From Actinomycetes bacterium (lineage in GTDB: Bacteria > Actinomycetota > Thermoleophilia > RBG-16-64-13): a DNA stretch of 64,000 bases. The position numbers and the translations under genes are program-made. Positions 27,195 through 36,404 of this stretch are shown one piece after another. The stretch spans positions 62,001-126,000 of the forward strand of contig JAGXFW010000023.1 in assembly GCA_024637035.1 (NCBI GenBank), written 5' to 3'. Position 1 is the first letter of the stretch; each line of letters starts with the position of its first letter. The notes beneath the pieces are model-generated. The model saw nothing but the letters and a program-made list of their open reading frames with translations. It did no database searches and was not told where the DNA came from.

Positions 27195-28645
27195 CCCGCC
27201 GCGACCAACAACTCGGAGATGCACTCAGCCGGCTCGACGTGCCCGAACACCAGGAGGACTTCTTCCTTCGACTCGACCACAAGCTGGACGCCGTCGACGA
27301 CGAAGTGGAGCGAGAGTCCGCATACGGCACGGCGCGCGCCGAAGAAACGTCCGAAGGTCAGGCCGACCGTCCCCAGGCGCGCCGCTCGGGGCCCGAGTCA
27401 CGATCGGCATGGTTCCGGCGGCCCCTCGCTTGGAGTTTCGCCGCCGCGGCCGTGGCGGCGGTCGTGCTGCTGGGGATGATGCTGGCCCCCCGGGAACTGC
27501 TGCCCGACCAGGTGGTCGATAGACTCGGGCCGCAGCCAGCCACCGCGGCCGAGATCAAGGCGAAGGTGCAGGCCACCATGGAGAAGCTCAAGAGCCTGCG
27601 CGGCGTGTTGGTGGTCGTGAGCGCGGACCCCGCCGACCAGGTCCCTAGTGAGATGAGGTGGGAGTTCTTGACCACGTCTCAGGGAGACTTCCGCTACTGG
27701 GGCACGAACACGCTGGCCGACGGCTCCAGCCGGGTGGACGACCTCGCGTTCGACTCGAAGACAGGCGTCGAGCGCAGCCTCTCCACTGAGGCCGGCGAGA
27801 CCTGGGCGGGCGAGCGGGTGGGCGTAGCCCCCTCCGCGCCCGACCAGGGGCCGAGCGAATGGATCCTGCAACGACGACTCGGCTCGGTGGTGCGAGCCCT
27901 TCTGGCCGCGGAAGCCCCCGGGATCACCGAGGTGGTGCACGAGGGGCGCGAAGCCTGGGTACTCGACATCGCCGTGGACCCGAATCGAATCGCATCGTAC
28001 TCGGGTGACCACCTCGAAGTCACCGTGGACCAAGCGACCGGCTTCCCCGTGCGGGTTGTGGAGTCCGTCGATGGGAAGCTGATCCAAGAGATCCGTCTGG
28101 AGCAGCTTGAGATCGACCCGGTCCTGCCGCCCGATGCCTTCACCCTCGAGTTCCCACCCGACGCCGACGTGTATCCCGCGGACGACGGGTTCCGGCGGGT
28201 CGACCTCGAGACCGCCGCCCAGACGGTGGGCTACCAGCCGCCCGTGCCGGGTTGGGTGCCCGAAGGGTTCTCCCTATCCGTCATCTCGGCGGCGGAAGAA
28301 GCCATGTCCACGGGCAAGGAGGGCACGAACCCTGCCGCCGGTGATGTGGTCTCGATCGTCTACCGTCGCGGGTTCGACCAGATCACCGTGACCACCCGGC
28401 CGATAGGAGAGGACCCGACTCTATGGAGCGACCCGCTCGCCGGCGGCGAGGGCTTCGTCGACGAACCCCAAGCCGTCGACCTGAGGGAGGGAGCTCTGAC
28501 CGGTGCCTCCGCCTGGCTTCAGATAGACCCGCGCACGACACCTCACCTGTGGGCGCTGAGCGACCTGCTTGTGGTCACAGTGGCCGGAGACCTGACGAGA
28601 GATGAACTCGTAGCGGTGGCCGAGTCACTCGGGGTCGGCGACTGA
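27191..28645 (+). CDS. Membrane anti-sigma factor with extracytoplasmic LolA/RseB-like sensor
   Basis: The true start is the ATG at 27191 overlapping the sigma stop; the track's 26861 start runs inside the sigma gene. The product is 484 residues: a cytoplasmic part of about 75 residues without the HxxxCxxC zinc motif, one membrane helix (about 79-98), then a large outside part. Residues about 120-330 resemble the LolA/MucB-RseB fold, and the last 120 residues are a separate domain starting with a PPVPGWVPEGF segment. The layout fits an anti-sigma that senses an envelope signal through its own outer domain. The fold names are inferred by pattern, not searched. Confidence 0.8.
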   Translation: MTRRDQQLGDALSRLDVPEHQEDFFLRLDHKLDAVDDEVERESAYGTARAEETSEGQADRPQARRSGPESRSAWFRRPLAWSFAAAAVAAVVLLGMMLAPRELLPDQVVDRLGPQPATAAEIKAKVQATMEKLKSLRGVLVVVSADPADQVPSEMRWEFLTTSQGDFRYWGTNTLADGSSRVDDLAFDSKTGVERSLSTEAGETWAGERVGVAPSAPDQGPSEWILQRRLGSVVRALLAAEAPGITEVVHEGREAWVLDIAVDPNRIASYSGDHLEVTVDQATGFPVRVVESVDGKLIQEIRLEQLEIDPVLPPDAFTLEFPPDADVYPADDGFRRVDLETAAQTVGYQPPVPGWVPEGFSLSVISAAEEAMSTGKEGTNPAAGDVVSIVYRRGFDQITVTTRPIGEDPTLWSDPLAGGEGFVDEPQAVDLREGALTGASAWLQIDPRTTPHLWALSDLLVVTVAGDLTRDELVAVAESLGVGD

Positions 28646-28731
28646 ACATGCACGCGAAGCCCGACTGAGCACGCACGTGAGCATTCACACGTGGCCCGAC
28701 TGAGCACGCGTAGTCCGACTGAACACGCACG
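28639..28731. repeat. Four imperfect CCGACTGARCACGCACG repeats
   Basis: Copies begin near 28639, 28660, 28695 and 28714 directly after the anti-sigma stop codon; the first overlaps that stop. Spacing is irregular (21, 35, 19 bases). They lie in a gap of about 180 bases and are not part of an open frame I can support. Confidence 0.6.
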
Positions 28732-28750
28732 CCGGGCGACGTAGCGCTCG

Positions 28751-28785
28751 GCCCGCCCGACCGCCTCTTCGACGGTCGGGCGGGC
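28751..28785. terminator. Strong stem-loop after the anti-sigma gene
   Basis: GCCCGCCCGACCG pairs perfectly with CGGTCGGGCGGGC around a 9-base loop. No T-run follows on the plus strand, so termination would be partial or Rho-assisted. It separates the sigma operon from the MarR-RND operon. Confidence 0.6.
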
Positions 28786-28799
28786 ACGTTGCTCCAAAG

Positions 28800-28833
28800 T
28801 TCACCTTGTACTGAACACGGTGAATGCTATACT
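28800..28833 (+). promoter_or_regulatory. Promoter and overlapping operator of the MarR-RND operon
   Basis: TTGTAC (28806-28811) and TATACT (28828-28833) are separated by 16 bases. The inverted repeat TTCACC...GGTGAA (28800-28805/28819-28824) covers the -35 box and spacer, a natural site for autorepression by the MarR-like product. The first ATG of the track ORF (28824) lies upstream of the expected transcription start. Confidence 0.65.
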
Positions 28834-28889
28834 CCCGCGGGCCCCGGAGCATGCCGCGACAGGGCGCCTCCCATCGGAAGGAGTCACCT

Positions 28890-29480
28890 CTGAACGCGGA
28901 AGGACCATCAGCGCAGCAACTCAACGTGATCGAAGAGTTCGGTCATATCTTCGAGGCCCACGGCATACCACGCATGGCCGGCCGCATCCTGGGCCGTCTG
29001 ATGATGTGCGACCCACCTCACCAGTCCCTCGCCCAACTCGGCGAGCATCTACAGGCCAGCAAGGGCTCCGTCAGCACCATGACGCGGCTGCTGATCCAGA
29101 GGAGCATGGCCGAGCGCATCACGTTCCCCGGCGACCGCCAGGACTACGTGCGGGTGCGCTCGGGGTCCGCAGGTGAGCTCTTCCGCGACCTCGCGCGCCA
29201 CGCCGAGCTGCAGTCCCGGCTCCTCGAACGCGCGCTCGAGGTGGTCGACAGCACTTCGGAGGGGGGCGACGCGCGAGTCCGCGAAGCCCTCGACTTCTTC
29301 TGCTTCATGCGTGAGGAAGTGCCCACCCTGCTCGAACGCTGGGAGGCCCGCGACTCGACCCGCCACTCGGCAACCGCGCACCCGTCGGAAGCCACCGCTT
29401 CCCATCATCCCTTGCCCACCGGAGCGAACACAGACGCCCCCGCTCCCCCCATATCGACCGAACCGAAAGAGGATCGATGA
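28890..29480 (+). CDS. MarR/GbsR-type transcriptional regulator
   Basis: The winged-helix core runs over about residues 12-120: FGHIFEAHGIPRMAGRILGRLM, then LAQLGEHLQASKGSVSTMTRLL as recognition helix, and RITFPGDRQDYVRV as wing. This resembles the GbsR branch of MarR proteins. I place the start at CTG 28890, six bases after a near-perfect GGAAGGAG. ATG 28851 is the alternative, and ATG 28824 is excluded by the promoter. The final 35 residues are a Pro/Ser/Thr-rich tail. The stop overlaps the transporter start (ATGA), so the two form an operon. It probably represses that operon and may sense pump substrates. Confidence 0.85.
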   Translation: MNAEGPSAQQLNVIEEFGHIFEAHGIPRMAGRILGRLMMCDPPHQSLAQLGEHLQASKGSVSTMTRLLIQRSMAERITFPGDRQDYVRVRSGSAGELFRDLARHAELQSRLLERALEVVDSTSEGGDARVREALDFFCFMREEVPTLLERWEARDSTRHSATAHPSEATASHHPLPTGANTDAPAPPISTEPKEDR

Positions 29481-32400
29481 GCCTGCTGACCCGCATCTCG
29501 CTTAGGAACCGCTCCGTGGTGGCTTTGGCCGTGGCGGCCATAGTGCTGATAGGAGCCTACGCCGTCACCTCGTTGCGGCAGGAACTCATCCCTAGTATCG
29601 AGTTCCCGGCGGTCACCGTCTTCACGGTGCAGCCGGGAGCATCCCCAGCCGACGTCGAACGCAGCGTGACCACCCCGATCGAAACTGCCCTGAAGAGCCT
29701 TCCCGGCATCGAAGAGATGACCTCGTACTCCAACGAGGGCATGAGCGTCGTCGTGGTAATGTTCGATTTCGGCGCCGACATGGAGGCCAACCAAGCCGCC
29801 GCCACCCAGGCCGTCGAACGTGTGCGCCCCTTCCTGCCGACCGGACTGCAACCGCAGGTGGGCGCCATCAACCTCGGCGGACTCCCGGTGGTACAGCTGG
29901 CCGTCAGCTCACCTCTGCCCCCCGAGGAGCTCACCGCGCTCATCAGGCAGAAGGTCTTGCCCAGGCTGCAGCAGGTGGAAGGCGTGACCGACGTGTCGTT
30001 GTCTGGCGCCGCCGAATACCAACTCCAGCTCGAACTCAAGCCGATGGCGTTGGCAAGCCTCGGCGTGTCGCCTCAAGCCATCATGGGCGCGTTGCAGACC
30101 GCCAACGTCTCGATGCCGGCGGGCACCCTGGCTGTCGATGGCGCGACCATCCCGGTGCGGGTCACCAGCCGATCGGTCACACTCGATGCTCTGAGGGCGC
30201 TTCCGCTGAACGGCGCCGGTGGCGCCGCGAGCGCTGCCGGAGGCTCCTCCGGCATGGCGGGGCAGGCTCCCACAGGGGCGGGCGATGCGACCGGTTCATC
30301 CCCGATCGCGCCACCCGCTGCCGCGCCCGTGACCCTGGGACAGGTGGCCGATCTCACGATCATTCCGGCGCCCGCGTCGTCGATCACCCGCACGAACGGC
30401 CAACCGACGATAGGCATCTCGGTGACCAAGGCGGCTGACGGCAACGTCGTGGACATCTCCGCGGACGTCGCCGAACTCATCCCGGAGTTCGAGGCGAGCC
30501 TGGGTGAAGGCGCCGCGATCACGACGGTGGTCGACCAGGCACCGTACATCACGCAGAGTATCCGCTCGATGTGGGAAGAAGGTATCCTGGGCGCGTTCTT
30601 CGCCATCTTGGTCATCCTGCTCTTCCTGCGCAACTGGCGTTCGACCATCGTTGCGGGCATCTCCATCCCGCTCAGCGTGATCATCGCGCTGGTGGTCCTC
30701 TGGGGTCGGGACAGCTCGCTCAACATGCTCACGCTGTCGGGACTCACTATCGCCATCGGCCGGGTCATCGACGATTCGATCGTGGTGCTCGAGAACGCCT
30801 ACCGACACCTCCAAGAGGGCGACGATCCTCAGACAGCCGCCTACAAAGGCACCAAAGAGGTGTCCGCGGCGATCACCGCAAGCACGCTCACCACAGTAGC
30901 GGTCTTCCTGCCCCTCGGCTTCGTGAGCGGCATCTCTTCAGAGTTCTTCCGGCCCTTCGCGCTCACGGTGACCTTCGCGTTGCTCGCCAGCCTGCTCGTG
31001 GCCCTCACCGTGGTGCCGGTCGCCGTGACCTGGATGCTCTCCAAGAAACAGGTTGGACACCGCGATCCGGATGAACTCACCTGGATGCAGCGGGTCTACC
31101 TGCCCACGATCAGATTCGCCTCGAAGCACAAGCTGCTGACGGTGCTCGTCGCGTCCGGCCTCTTGGTCGGTTCGCTCGCGCTGACTCCGCTGCTCAAGAC
31201 CAACCTGATGGACCAGTCGGCAGAGACCACCTTCAGCATCACGCAGCAGATGCCCGCGGGCACCCAGAGCGACGTGACCCTGGAAGCGGCCGCCATGATC
31301 GAGACCCTCTTGGCCGAAACTGAAGGCATCGACATCTACCAGGTCACCGTGGGCAGCACCGGAGGCCTCTTCGGCGTCGGAGGCGGCGTGAACGCCTCCG
31401 CATCGCGGGCGCAGTTCCTGGTGACCGCGGACGCCGACCACGACAAGACCGTGCTCATGGACGACTTGCGAGCCCGCATGACGGCCGCGAACGTGCCCGG
31501 CGAGTTGAGCTTGAGCGTCGCCGATGCGTCCGGCGGGGACATGTCGGCGATCGAGGTGCGTATCTCCGCCGATGACCCGGCCGTGCTCGAGGAGGCCAAT
31601 GCGGCGGTCGTCGACCGGCTGAAGGAACTGGGAGGCATCGCCACCGTCACATCGAACCTCTCCGAGCGCATGCCGCAGATCCAGGTGAACGTCGACCCGA
31701 CGAAGGCCGCAGCCGCCGGTCTCGACGCCACCACCGTCGGTGGATACGTGGGGCTCATGCTGAACGGCATGCCCGTGGGCACCGTCATGACCGAGCAAGG
31801 ACCGTTGCCGGCCTACATCCGCCTGCCCGCCATGAACGGCGCATCTCCCGACACCTTCGGGGATATCTTGCTGGCTGGTTCGAGTGGGATCATGCCGCTC
31901 TCTTCGGTGGCGACGGTGACTCAGGTGGAGGAGCCCGTACAGATCACCCACACGGGCGGAGATCGCACCATCACCGTCAACGCGACCAGTGAGGGCAACA
32001 ACGTCGGAGCCACGGCCACCGAGATAGAGACGGCGCTCGCTGATTTGGAGATGCCCGAGGGTTCCAACTGGCGCATGGCAGGCGTGACCGAGATGATGAA
32101 CGACATGTTCACGACACTCGGCATCGCGATGCTCATAGCCATCCTGCTTGTGTACTTGATCATGGTGGGCACGTTCAGGAGTCTGTTGAACCCGCTGATC
32201 CTGCTGGTGAGCATCCCGTTCGCGGCAGTGGGAGCCATCGTGCTCCTGCTGGTGACCGGCACGACCCTGGGCATGCCCAGTCTGATCGGATTGCTGATGC
32301 TGATCGGGATCGTGGTGACCAACGCGATCGTGTTCCTCGACCTGGTAGAGCAGTTCCGCGAGCAGGGCATGGATGCACGCACGGCGGTGATCGAGGGCGG

Positions 32401-32638
32401 GAGGAGGCGACTGCGACCGATCCTCATGACGGCCGTGGCGACCATCTTGGCCCTCACCCCCATGGCGCTCGGACTGGGAGAAGGATCGTTCCTGTCGCGG
32501 CCGCTGGCCGTGGTCGTGATCGGCGGACTGCTCACGTCGACGGTGTTGACCCTGGTGCTGGTGCCGGTGCTCTACCTGACGTTCGACCGGTTCAGGCGGA
32601 GGCGGGCGGACCCGGCCGCAGAGTTGTCGGCAGAATAG
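29477..32638 (+). CDS. RND-family efflux permease (HAE1/SwrC-like)
   Basis: The product is 1053 residues with the AcrB layout: TM1 at about 13-32, a large porter domain, TM2-6, a second porter domain and TM8-12. The proton-relay aspartate pair is present in TM4 (GRVIDDSIVVLENAYRH). Residues about 245-280 are a Gly/Ala/Pro-rich insert in the first porter domain. There is no periplasmic adaptor or outer-membrane channel gene nearby, as in monoderm homologues such as Bacillus SwrC, so export is likely of membrane-active compounds. It is translationally coupled to the upstream regulator. Confidence 0.92.
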   Translation: MSLLTRISLRNRSVVALAVAAIVLIGAYAVTSLRQELIPSIEFPAVTVFTVQPGASPADVERSVTTPIETALKSLPGIEEMTSYSNEGMSVVVVMFDFGADMEANQAAATQAVERVRPFLPTGLQPQVGAINLGGLPVVQLAVSSPLPPEELTALIRQKVLPRLQQVEGVTDVSLSGAAEYQLQLELKPMALASLGVSPQAIMGALQTANVSMPAGTLAVDGATIPVRVTSRSVTLDALRALPLNGAGGAASAAGGSSGMAGQAPTGAGDATGSSPIAPPAAAPVTLGQVADLTIIPAPASSITRTNGQPTIGISVTKAADGNVVDISADVAELIPEFEASLGEGAAITTVVDQAPYITQSIRSMWEEGILGAFFAILVILLFLRNWRSTIVAGISIPLSVIIALVVLWGRDSSLNMLTLSGLTIAIGRVIDDSIVVLENAYRHLQEGDDPQTAAYKGTKEVSAAITASTLTTVAVFLPLGFVSGISSEFFRPFALTVTFALLASLLVALTVVPVAVTWMLSKKQVGHRDPDELTWMQRVYLPTIRFASKHKLLTVLVASGLLVGSLALTPLLKTNLMDQSAETTFSITQQMPAGTQSDVTLEAAAMIETLLAETEGIDIYQVTVGSTGGLFGVGGGVNASASRAQFLVTADADHDKTVLMDDLRARMTAANVPGELSLSVADASGGDMSAIEVRISADDPAVLEEANAAVVDRLKELGGIATVTSNLSERMPQIQVNVDPTKAAAAGLDATTVGGYVGLMLNGMPVGTVMTEQGPLPAYIRLPAMNGASPDTFGDILLAGSSGIMPLSSVATVTQVEEPVQITHTGGDRTITVNATSEGNNVGATATEIETALADLEMPEGSNWRMAGVTEMMNDMFTTLGIAMLIAILLVYLIMVGTFRSLLNPLILLVSIPFAAVGAIVLLLVTGTTLGMPSLIGLLMLIGIVVTNAIVFLDLVEQFREQGMDARTAVIEGGRRRLRPILMTAVATILALTPMALGLGEGSFLSRPLAVVVIGGLLTSTVLTLVLVPVLYLTFDRFRRRRADPAAELSAE

Positions 32639-32659
32639 GGGCGACCGCCTCCCGGCGGA

Positions 32660-32748
32660 GATCCCTCGGCGCCACCGGATCGCCCGCCCCATAGGGCGAG
32701 GGATCACGGGGTGAAGGCGGCGGCGGGCGCGATGCGCCCGCCGCCGCC
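32660..32748. terminator. Two stem-loops between convergent genes
   Basis: GATCCCTCG (32660) pairs with CGAGGGATC (32697-32705), and next to it GGCGGCGGCGGGCGC pairs over 15 bp with its complement (32716-32748, 3-base loop). They lie between the converging RND and purine-permease genes and probably act as bidirectional transcription stops. T-runs are weak. Confidence 0.65.
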
Positions 32749-32756
32749 AACGCAGA

Positions 32757-34184
32757 CTATTGCACCAACGACTGCAGCCAGGGCAGCACGAAGGTGATGG
32801 CGAACGCCACGCTCACCACGTACATGAACGGGTGCACGTCCTTGGCCTTCCCGTGGAACAACTTGATCAGCGTGTAGCTGATGAAGCCGAAGCCGATGCC
32901 GTAGCTGATGTTGTACGTGAGGGGGATGCCCACGAGCGTCAAGAAGGCGGGGAACGACTCCTCGAAGTCGGTCCACGGGATCTCCCGCACGGTGCGCATC
33001 ATCAGGAAACCTACGACGATCAGGGCTCCCGCGGTGATCGGATAGACGAAGAACGCGCCCTCCGGCACCGAGAATCCGGAACCGGACATCAGGGTGTACT
33101 GCAGGTCGTTCCCGATGATATAACCGCCGCCGATCATGGCCACGATGGGAGCGAAGAACACGCCCACCGCGAACAGCAGACCCGTCACCACGCTGGTGAA
33201 ACCGGTGCGGCCGCCTTCGGCGACGCCCGCCGCACTCTCGATGTAGGTGGTGATCGAACTGGCGCCGAAGAGGCCGCCGGTGATCGCCGCCAATGAGTCG
33301 ACCGCCAGGATGTTCCGGATGCCCGGAACCTTGCCGTCTTTGTCCACGAACCCAGCCTGCTCACCAACCGCCACTACCGTCCCCATGGTGTCGAAGAAGT
33401 CGGTGAGCATGATGGCGAACACCGCCATCAAGAGCACCGGGGTGAAGATCTGGAACAGGGCGAGTCCACCGTCCACTGTGTGGAATGGGGCGAAGAAACC
33501 GCTGAAATCGGGAGCCGCCGTGACGGCCGTCGGCAACTTGGTGATCCCCAAGATCAGAGCGGCCGCCGTGGCCACCAAGATGCCCCACAGGATGTCGCCC
33601 TTCACCTTCAATGCCATGAACATCAGGATGGCGAGCAGCCCGATGATGGACACCCAGACATAGGGCTGCGTGAAGTCGCCGAGGGCGACGAGGGTGATGG
33701 GCGCCGGGCGGATGAAGCCGCCTTCGTTCAAGCCGATCGTGGTGATGAAGAGCCCGATGCCGACGCCGATAGCCCGTTTGAGGTTCAAGGGGATGGCGTT
33801 CATAACGGCTTCGCGGAGCCCGGTAAGGACAAGGACGAGGATGATGATGCCCTCGACGAAGACCACCGACATGCCCACCTGCCAGGGTACGTTCGCCTGC
33901 TGGAATCCGATCACCGAGAAGGTGACCACCGCATTCAGGCCCATGCCCGAGGCCAATGCCAGGGGACGGTTGGCCACGAGACCCATGCAGATAGACATCA
34001 GGGCGGCTCCGAGAGCCGTGGCCGTGGCCGCCGCGGGGAACGGCACGCCGGCGGCAGAGAGGATGCCCGGGTTCACGAAGATGATGTACGCCATGGTCAT
34101 GAAAGTCGTGAACCCTGCGATCACTTCCGTGCGCAGGTTGGTGCCCCGTTCCGTGAACTGGAAGTACTTGTCGAGCGTGTGCAA
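32757..34184 (-). CDS. NCS2-family purine permease (AzgA/PbuG type)
   Basis: This is a purine base:H+ symporter for adenine, guanine or hypoxanthine. The start is the TTG at 34182-34184, six bases after GGAGG, giving 475 residues that begin MHTLDKYFQFTERGTN; the track's 34217 start adds 11 Arg-rich residues with no ribosome site. About 12 membrane segments are visible. Family motifs are GFTTFMTMAYIIFVNPGIL, GMGLNAVVTFSVI, LTDFFDTMGT and GASSITTYIESAAGVAEGGRTG. It is a single gene, divergent from the EamA pair. I see no purine riboswitch. Confidence 0.92.
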   Translation of the reverse strand: MHTLDKYFQFTERGTNLRTEVIAGFTTFMTMAYIIFVNPGILSAAGVPFPAAATATALGAALMSICMGLVANRPLALASGMGLNAVVTFSVIGFQQANVPWQVGMSVVFVEGIIILVLVLTGLREAVMNAIPLNLKRAIGVGIGLFITTIGLNEGGFIRPAPITLVALGDFTQPYVWVSIIGLLAILMFMALKVKGDILWGILVATAAALILGITKLPTAVTAAPDFSGFFAPFHTVDGGLALFQIFTPVLLMAVFAIMLTDFFDTMGTVVAVGEQAGFVDKDGKVPGIRNILAVDSLAAITGGLFGASSITTYIESAAGVAEGGRTGFTSVVTGLLFAVGVFFAPIVAMIGGGYIIGNDLQYTLMSGSGFSVPEGAFFVYPITAGALIVVGFLMMRTVREIPWTDFEESFPAFLTLVGIPLTYNISYGIGFGFISYTLIKLFHGKAKDVHPFMYVVSVAFAITFVLPWLQSLVQ

Positions 34185-34316
34185 GTGGCGCCTCCTATTT
34201 CGGGATCTCTTTCTCACCGCGGATTCTAAGTCACCGGCACCGCACGCGATAGTGCCAACGCGAAAAACCCTGTCTGAGACTCTGGACCTCGCGGGATGGA
34301 TGTCGGATGCCCGAAC

Positions 34317-34364
34317 ACGACCCTCGCAGGCTTGACCTCCGATGGGATATTCTGCGAAGGTCGT
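34317..34364. repeat. 13-bp inverted repeat plus tandem GGGTCGTCC units
   Basis: ACGACCCTCGCAG pairs with CTGCGAAGGTCGT (one G-U in RNA) around a 22-base loop in the divergent 34185-34409 gap. The right arm runs into a near-repeat, AGGTCGTCCTCCGAGG / GGGTCGTCCTTTGAGG, ending at about 34387. It may be an operator or a leader structure for either gene. No known riboswitch core is recognisable. Confidence 0.5.
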
Positions 34365-34409
34365 CCTCCGAGGGTCGTCCTTTGAGGTGTATCAAGCAAG
34401 GAGACCTGT

Positions 34410-35345
34410 GTGACCGCACCCCTTGAGTCGAGATCTAGCGGGTCTCTGCCTCTGCTCGCGATCGCCGGAGCTGTAGTGCTCTGGGGCACCAGCTTCGCCT
34501 CGACGAAAGTCGCCCTCGGCGCGTTCGAACCCATGGTCGTCGTGTGGATGCGCATGGTCATGGGTTCGGTCATCGTAGCCCTCATCTGGCCGCGGATACC
34601 GAAGCCGGAGTACCGGCGCGGCGACTGGCGCTGGCTCGCCGCCCTCAGCCTCTTCCAACCGTGCTTGTACTTCCTGTTCGAGGGCTACGGACTCACGTAC
34701 ACGACAGCGATGCAGGCCGGCGCGCTCTCGGCGATCGTGCCGCTCTTGGTGGCGGTGGGGGCTCGGATCTTCCTCGCCGAGAGACTCTCCCGCGCCACGC
34801 TGATCGCGGTAGTGCTGTCGATGGTGGGCGTGGCCTTGCTTTCCCTCGGCAGCGAGGCCGGCCCTCATGCGACCAACCCCGTCCTGGGCAATATCCTCCA
34901 ATTGGGTGCGTTCACGTGCGCCGCAGGATACATGCTGCTCGTTAGGCACCTGAGCCCTCGATACAACCCCCTCCTGCTCGCGTGTATCCAGATCCTCGCC
35001 GGAGCGGTCTTCTTCTCCCCCGCGGCGTTGACCGCGGACTGGGGATCGGTGTTGCACGCGCCGCTGGGTCCCTGGGCGGCCACCGTGTACCTGGGGGTCC
35101 TGGTGACGCTCGGCGCCAATGCTCTGTACAACTTCGGCATCAGCAAGTTGCCCGCGGCGCGAGCCGCTCTGGCGATCAACATGATCCCGCTCGTGTCGGT
35201 TCTGAGCGGTTGGCTCGCGCTGGGGGAGTCGCTCACAGCCGTGCAGGGCGTGGCCGGTGCGATCATCGGCTACGCGATGCTCCTCGGGATACGAGGTTCC
35301 CGGCGAGGACCGCGCGAAACGCCCCCATTACCCGAAGCCGCCTAA
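34410..35345 (+). CDS. EamA/DMT-superfamily transporter
   Basis: The product is 311 residues with ten predicted membrane helices in two EamA repeats. The first repeat has the typical LWGTSFASTKVAL motif and ends near residue 145; the second follows. The GTG start has AAGGAG seven bases upstream. The substrate of this superfamily (amino acids, metabolites, drugs) cannot be deduced. It lies 15 bases upstream of a second EamA gene, so both are probably one operon and perhaps form a pair. Confidence 0.88.
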   Translation: MTAPLESRSSGSLPLLAIAGAVVLWGTSFASTKVALGAFEPMVVVWMRMVMGSVIVALIWPRIPKPEYRRGDWRWLAALSLFQPCLYFLFEGYGLTYTTAMQAGALSAIVPLLVAVGARIFLAERLSRATLIAVVLSMVGVALLSLGSEAGPHATNPVLGNILQLGAFTCAAGYMLLVRHLSPRYNPLLLACIQILAGAVFFSPAALTADWGSVLHAPLGPWAATVYLGVLVTLGANALYNFGISKLPAARAALAINMIPLVSVLSGWLALGESLTAVQGVAGAIIGYAMLLGIRGSRRGPRETPPLPEAA

Positions 35346-35360
35346 CAGGAAGGGACATCC

Positions 35361-36404
35361 GTGCACTCGACTCCCGCGCGGTGGAAGGTGGTCCTGGCCT
35401 TCGGCGCCGTATACATCATCTGGGGCACCACCTACCTGGCGATCCGTTTCGCGATCGAGACCATCCCGCCCTTCCTGATGGGCGGTGTGCGCTTCGCGGT
35501 CGCCGGGGCGCTCCTCTACGTCTGGACCACTCTGCGCGGCGTCCCTCATCCCGCCCTGCGGCAGTGGAAGCCCGCGCTGATCTCGGGGGTTTTTCTGATC
35601 ACGGCGGCCCAGGGAGCGGTGGTGTGGGCCGAGCAGTACATCAATTCGGGTCTCGCCGCCGTGCTCGCGGCCACCATGCCCATCTGGATGCTCATCTTCA
35701 ACTGGGCTCGCCCCGGCGGCGAACGCCCCAACCGAGTGATGATGACCGGCGTCCTTGTGGGCTTTGCCGGGGTCATGGTATTGCTCGCACCCTGGCAGAC
35801 CGGCGACCGCGACATCTACCTGTTCGGTGCGATCGCGGTGCTCTTGGGCGTGATGTCGTGGACGGGGGCCTCCCTCTACACCCGCACCGTCCGGATATCG
35901 AGCTCGCACTTCCAGACCACCGCGATGCAGATGCTGTGCGGCGGCGGAGCGCTCACGCTGGTGGGAAGCCTCACGGGCGAGTGGGGGCGCGTGTCCCTGG
36001 GAGATGTGTCGGCGGTCTCGGCACTGGCTTTCTTCTACCTGGTGATCATCGGCTCGGTGGTGGCACTCACCGCCTACACGTGGCTGCTTGGGGTCGCGCA
36101 GCCGTCGCGCCTCTCGACCTACGCCTACGTGAACCCGGTGGTAGCCGTCTTCCTGGGTTGGTTGTTGGCCGGCGAGACACTGACGCCCCGCATGGCCTTC
36201 GGGGTGGCGGTCATCGTGGGAGCCGTGGTGTTGGTGACCATGGGGAAGACGTCGGCGCGCTCGGCACCCGCGGGCGTGGCATCGGCCGTCCCGGTCGGTT
36301 CGCCTGAGCACGTGCCCGCCCAGGCGTTCGTCGCCGACGGGATCGCGAACGACGTCGTGGTCTTCGAATCGCTCACCGATCCGCAGCCGGTGGAGGACAT
36401 CTGA
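35361..36404 (+). CDS. EamA/DMT-superfamily transporter
   Basis: The product is 347 residues, ten membrane helices in two EamA repeats, with IIWGTTYLAIRFAIETIPPF in helix 1 and GAALY-like and PVVAVFLGWLLAGETLTP motifs in the second half. The last 45 residues are hydrophilic and cytoplasmic, longer than usual. Start GTG with GGAAGG upstream. It is similar only in fold to its neighbour, so an old duplication is possible. Confidence 0.88.
   Translation: MHSTPARWKVVLAFGAVYIIWGTTYLAIRFAIETIPPFLMGGVRFAVAGALLYVWTTLRGVPHPALRQWKPALISGVFLITAAQGAVVWAEQYINSGLAAVLAATMPIWMLIFNWARPGGERPNRVMMTGVLVGFAGVMVLLAPWQTGDRDIYLFGAIAVLLGVMSWTGASLYTRTVRISSSHFQTTAMQMLCGGGALTLVGSLTGEWGRVSLGDVSAVSALAFFYLVIIGSVVALTAYTWLLGVAQPSRLSTYAYVNPVVAVFLGWLLAGETLTPRMAFGVAVIVGAVVLVTMGKTSARSAPAGVASAVPVGSPEHVPAQAFVADGIANDVVVFESLTDPQPVEDI

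Noticed and set aside
28685-28924. Minus-strand frame before the MarR gene
   Set aside because: Runs through the repeat cluster, hairpin and promoter; no ribosome site.
30938-32707. Minus-strand 589-codon frame
   Set aside because: Antisense to the RND transporter, rich in His/Arg/Gln as expected from a complementary frame.
32660-32748. Mobile-element ends
   Set aside because: The inverted repeats are compact hairpins between convergent genes without a transposase or target duplication; they are better read as terminators.
34185-34409. Purine riboswitch upstream of the NCS2 permease
   Set aside because: The conserved purine-aptamer loop sequences are not present on the minus strand.
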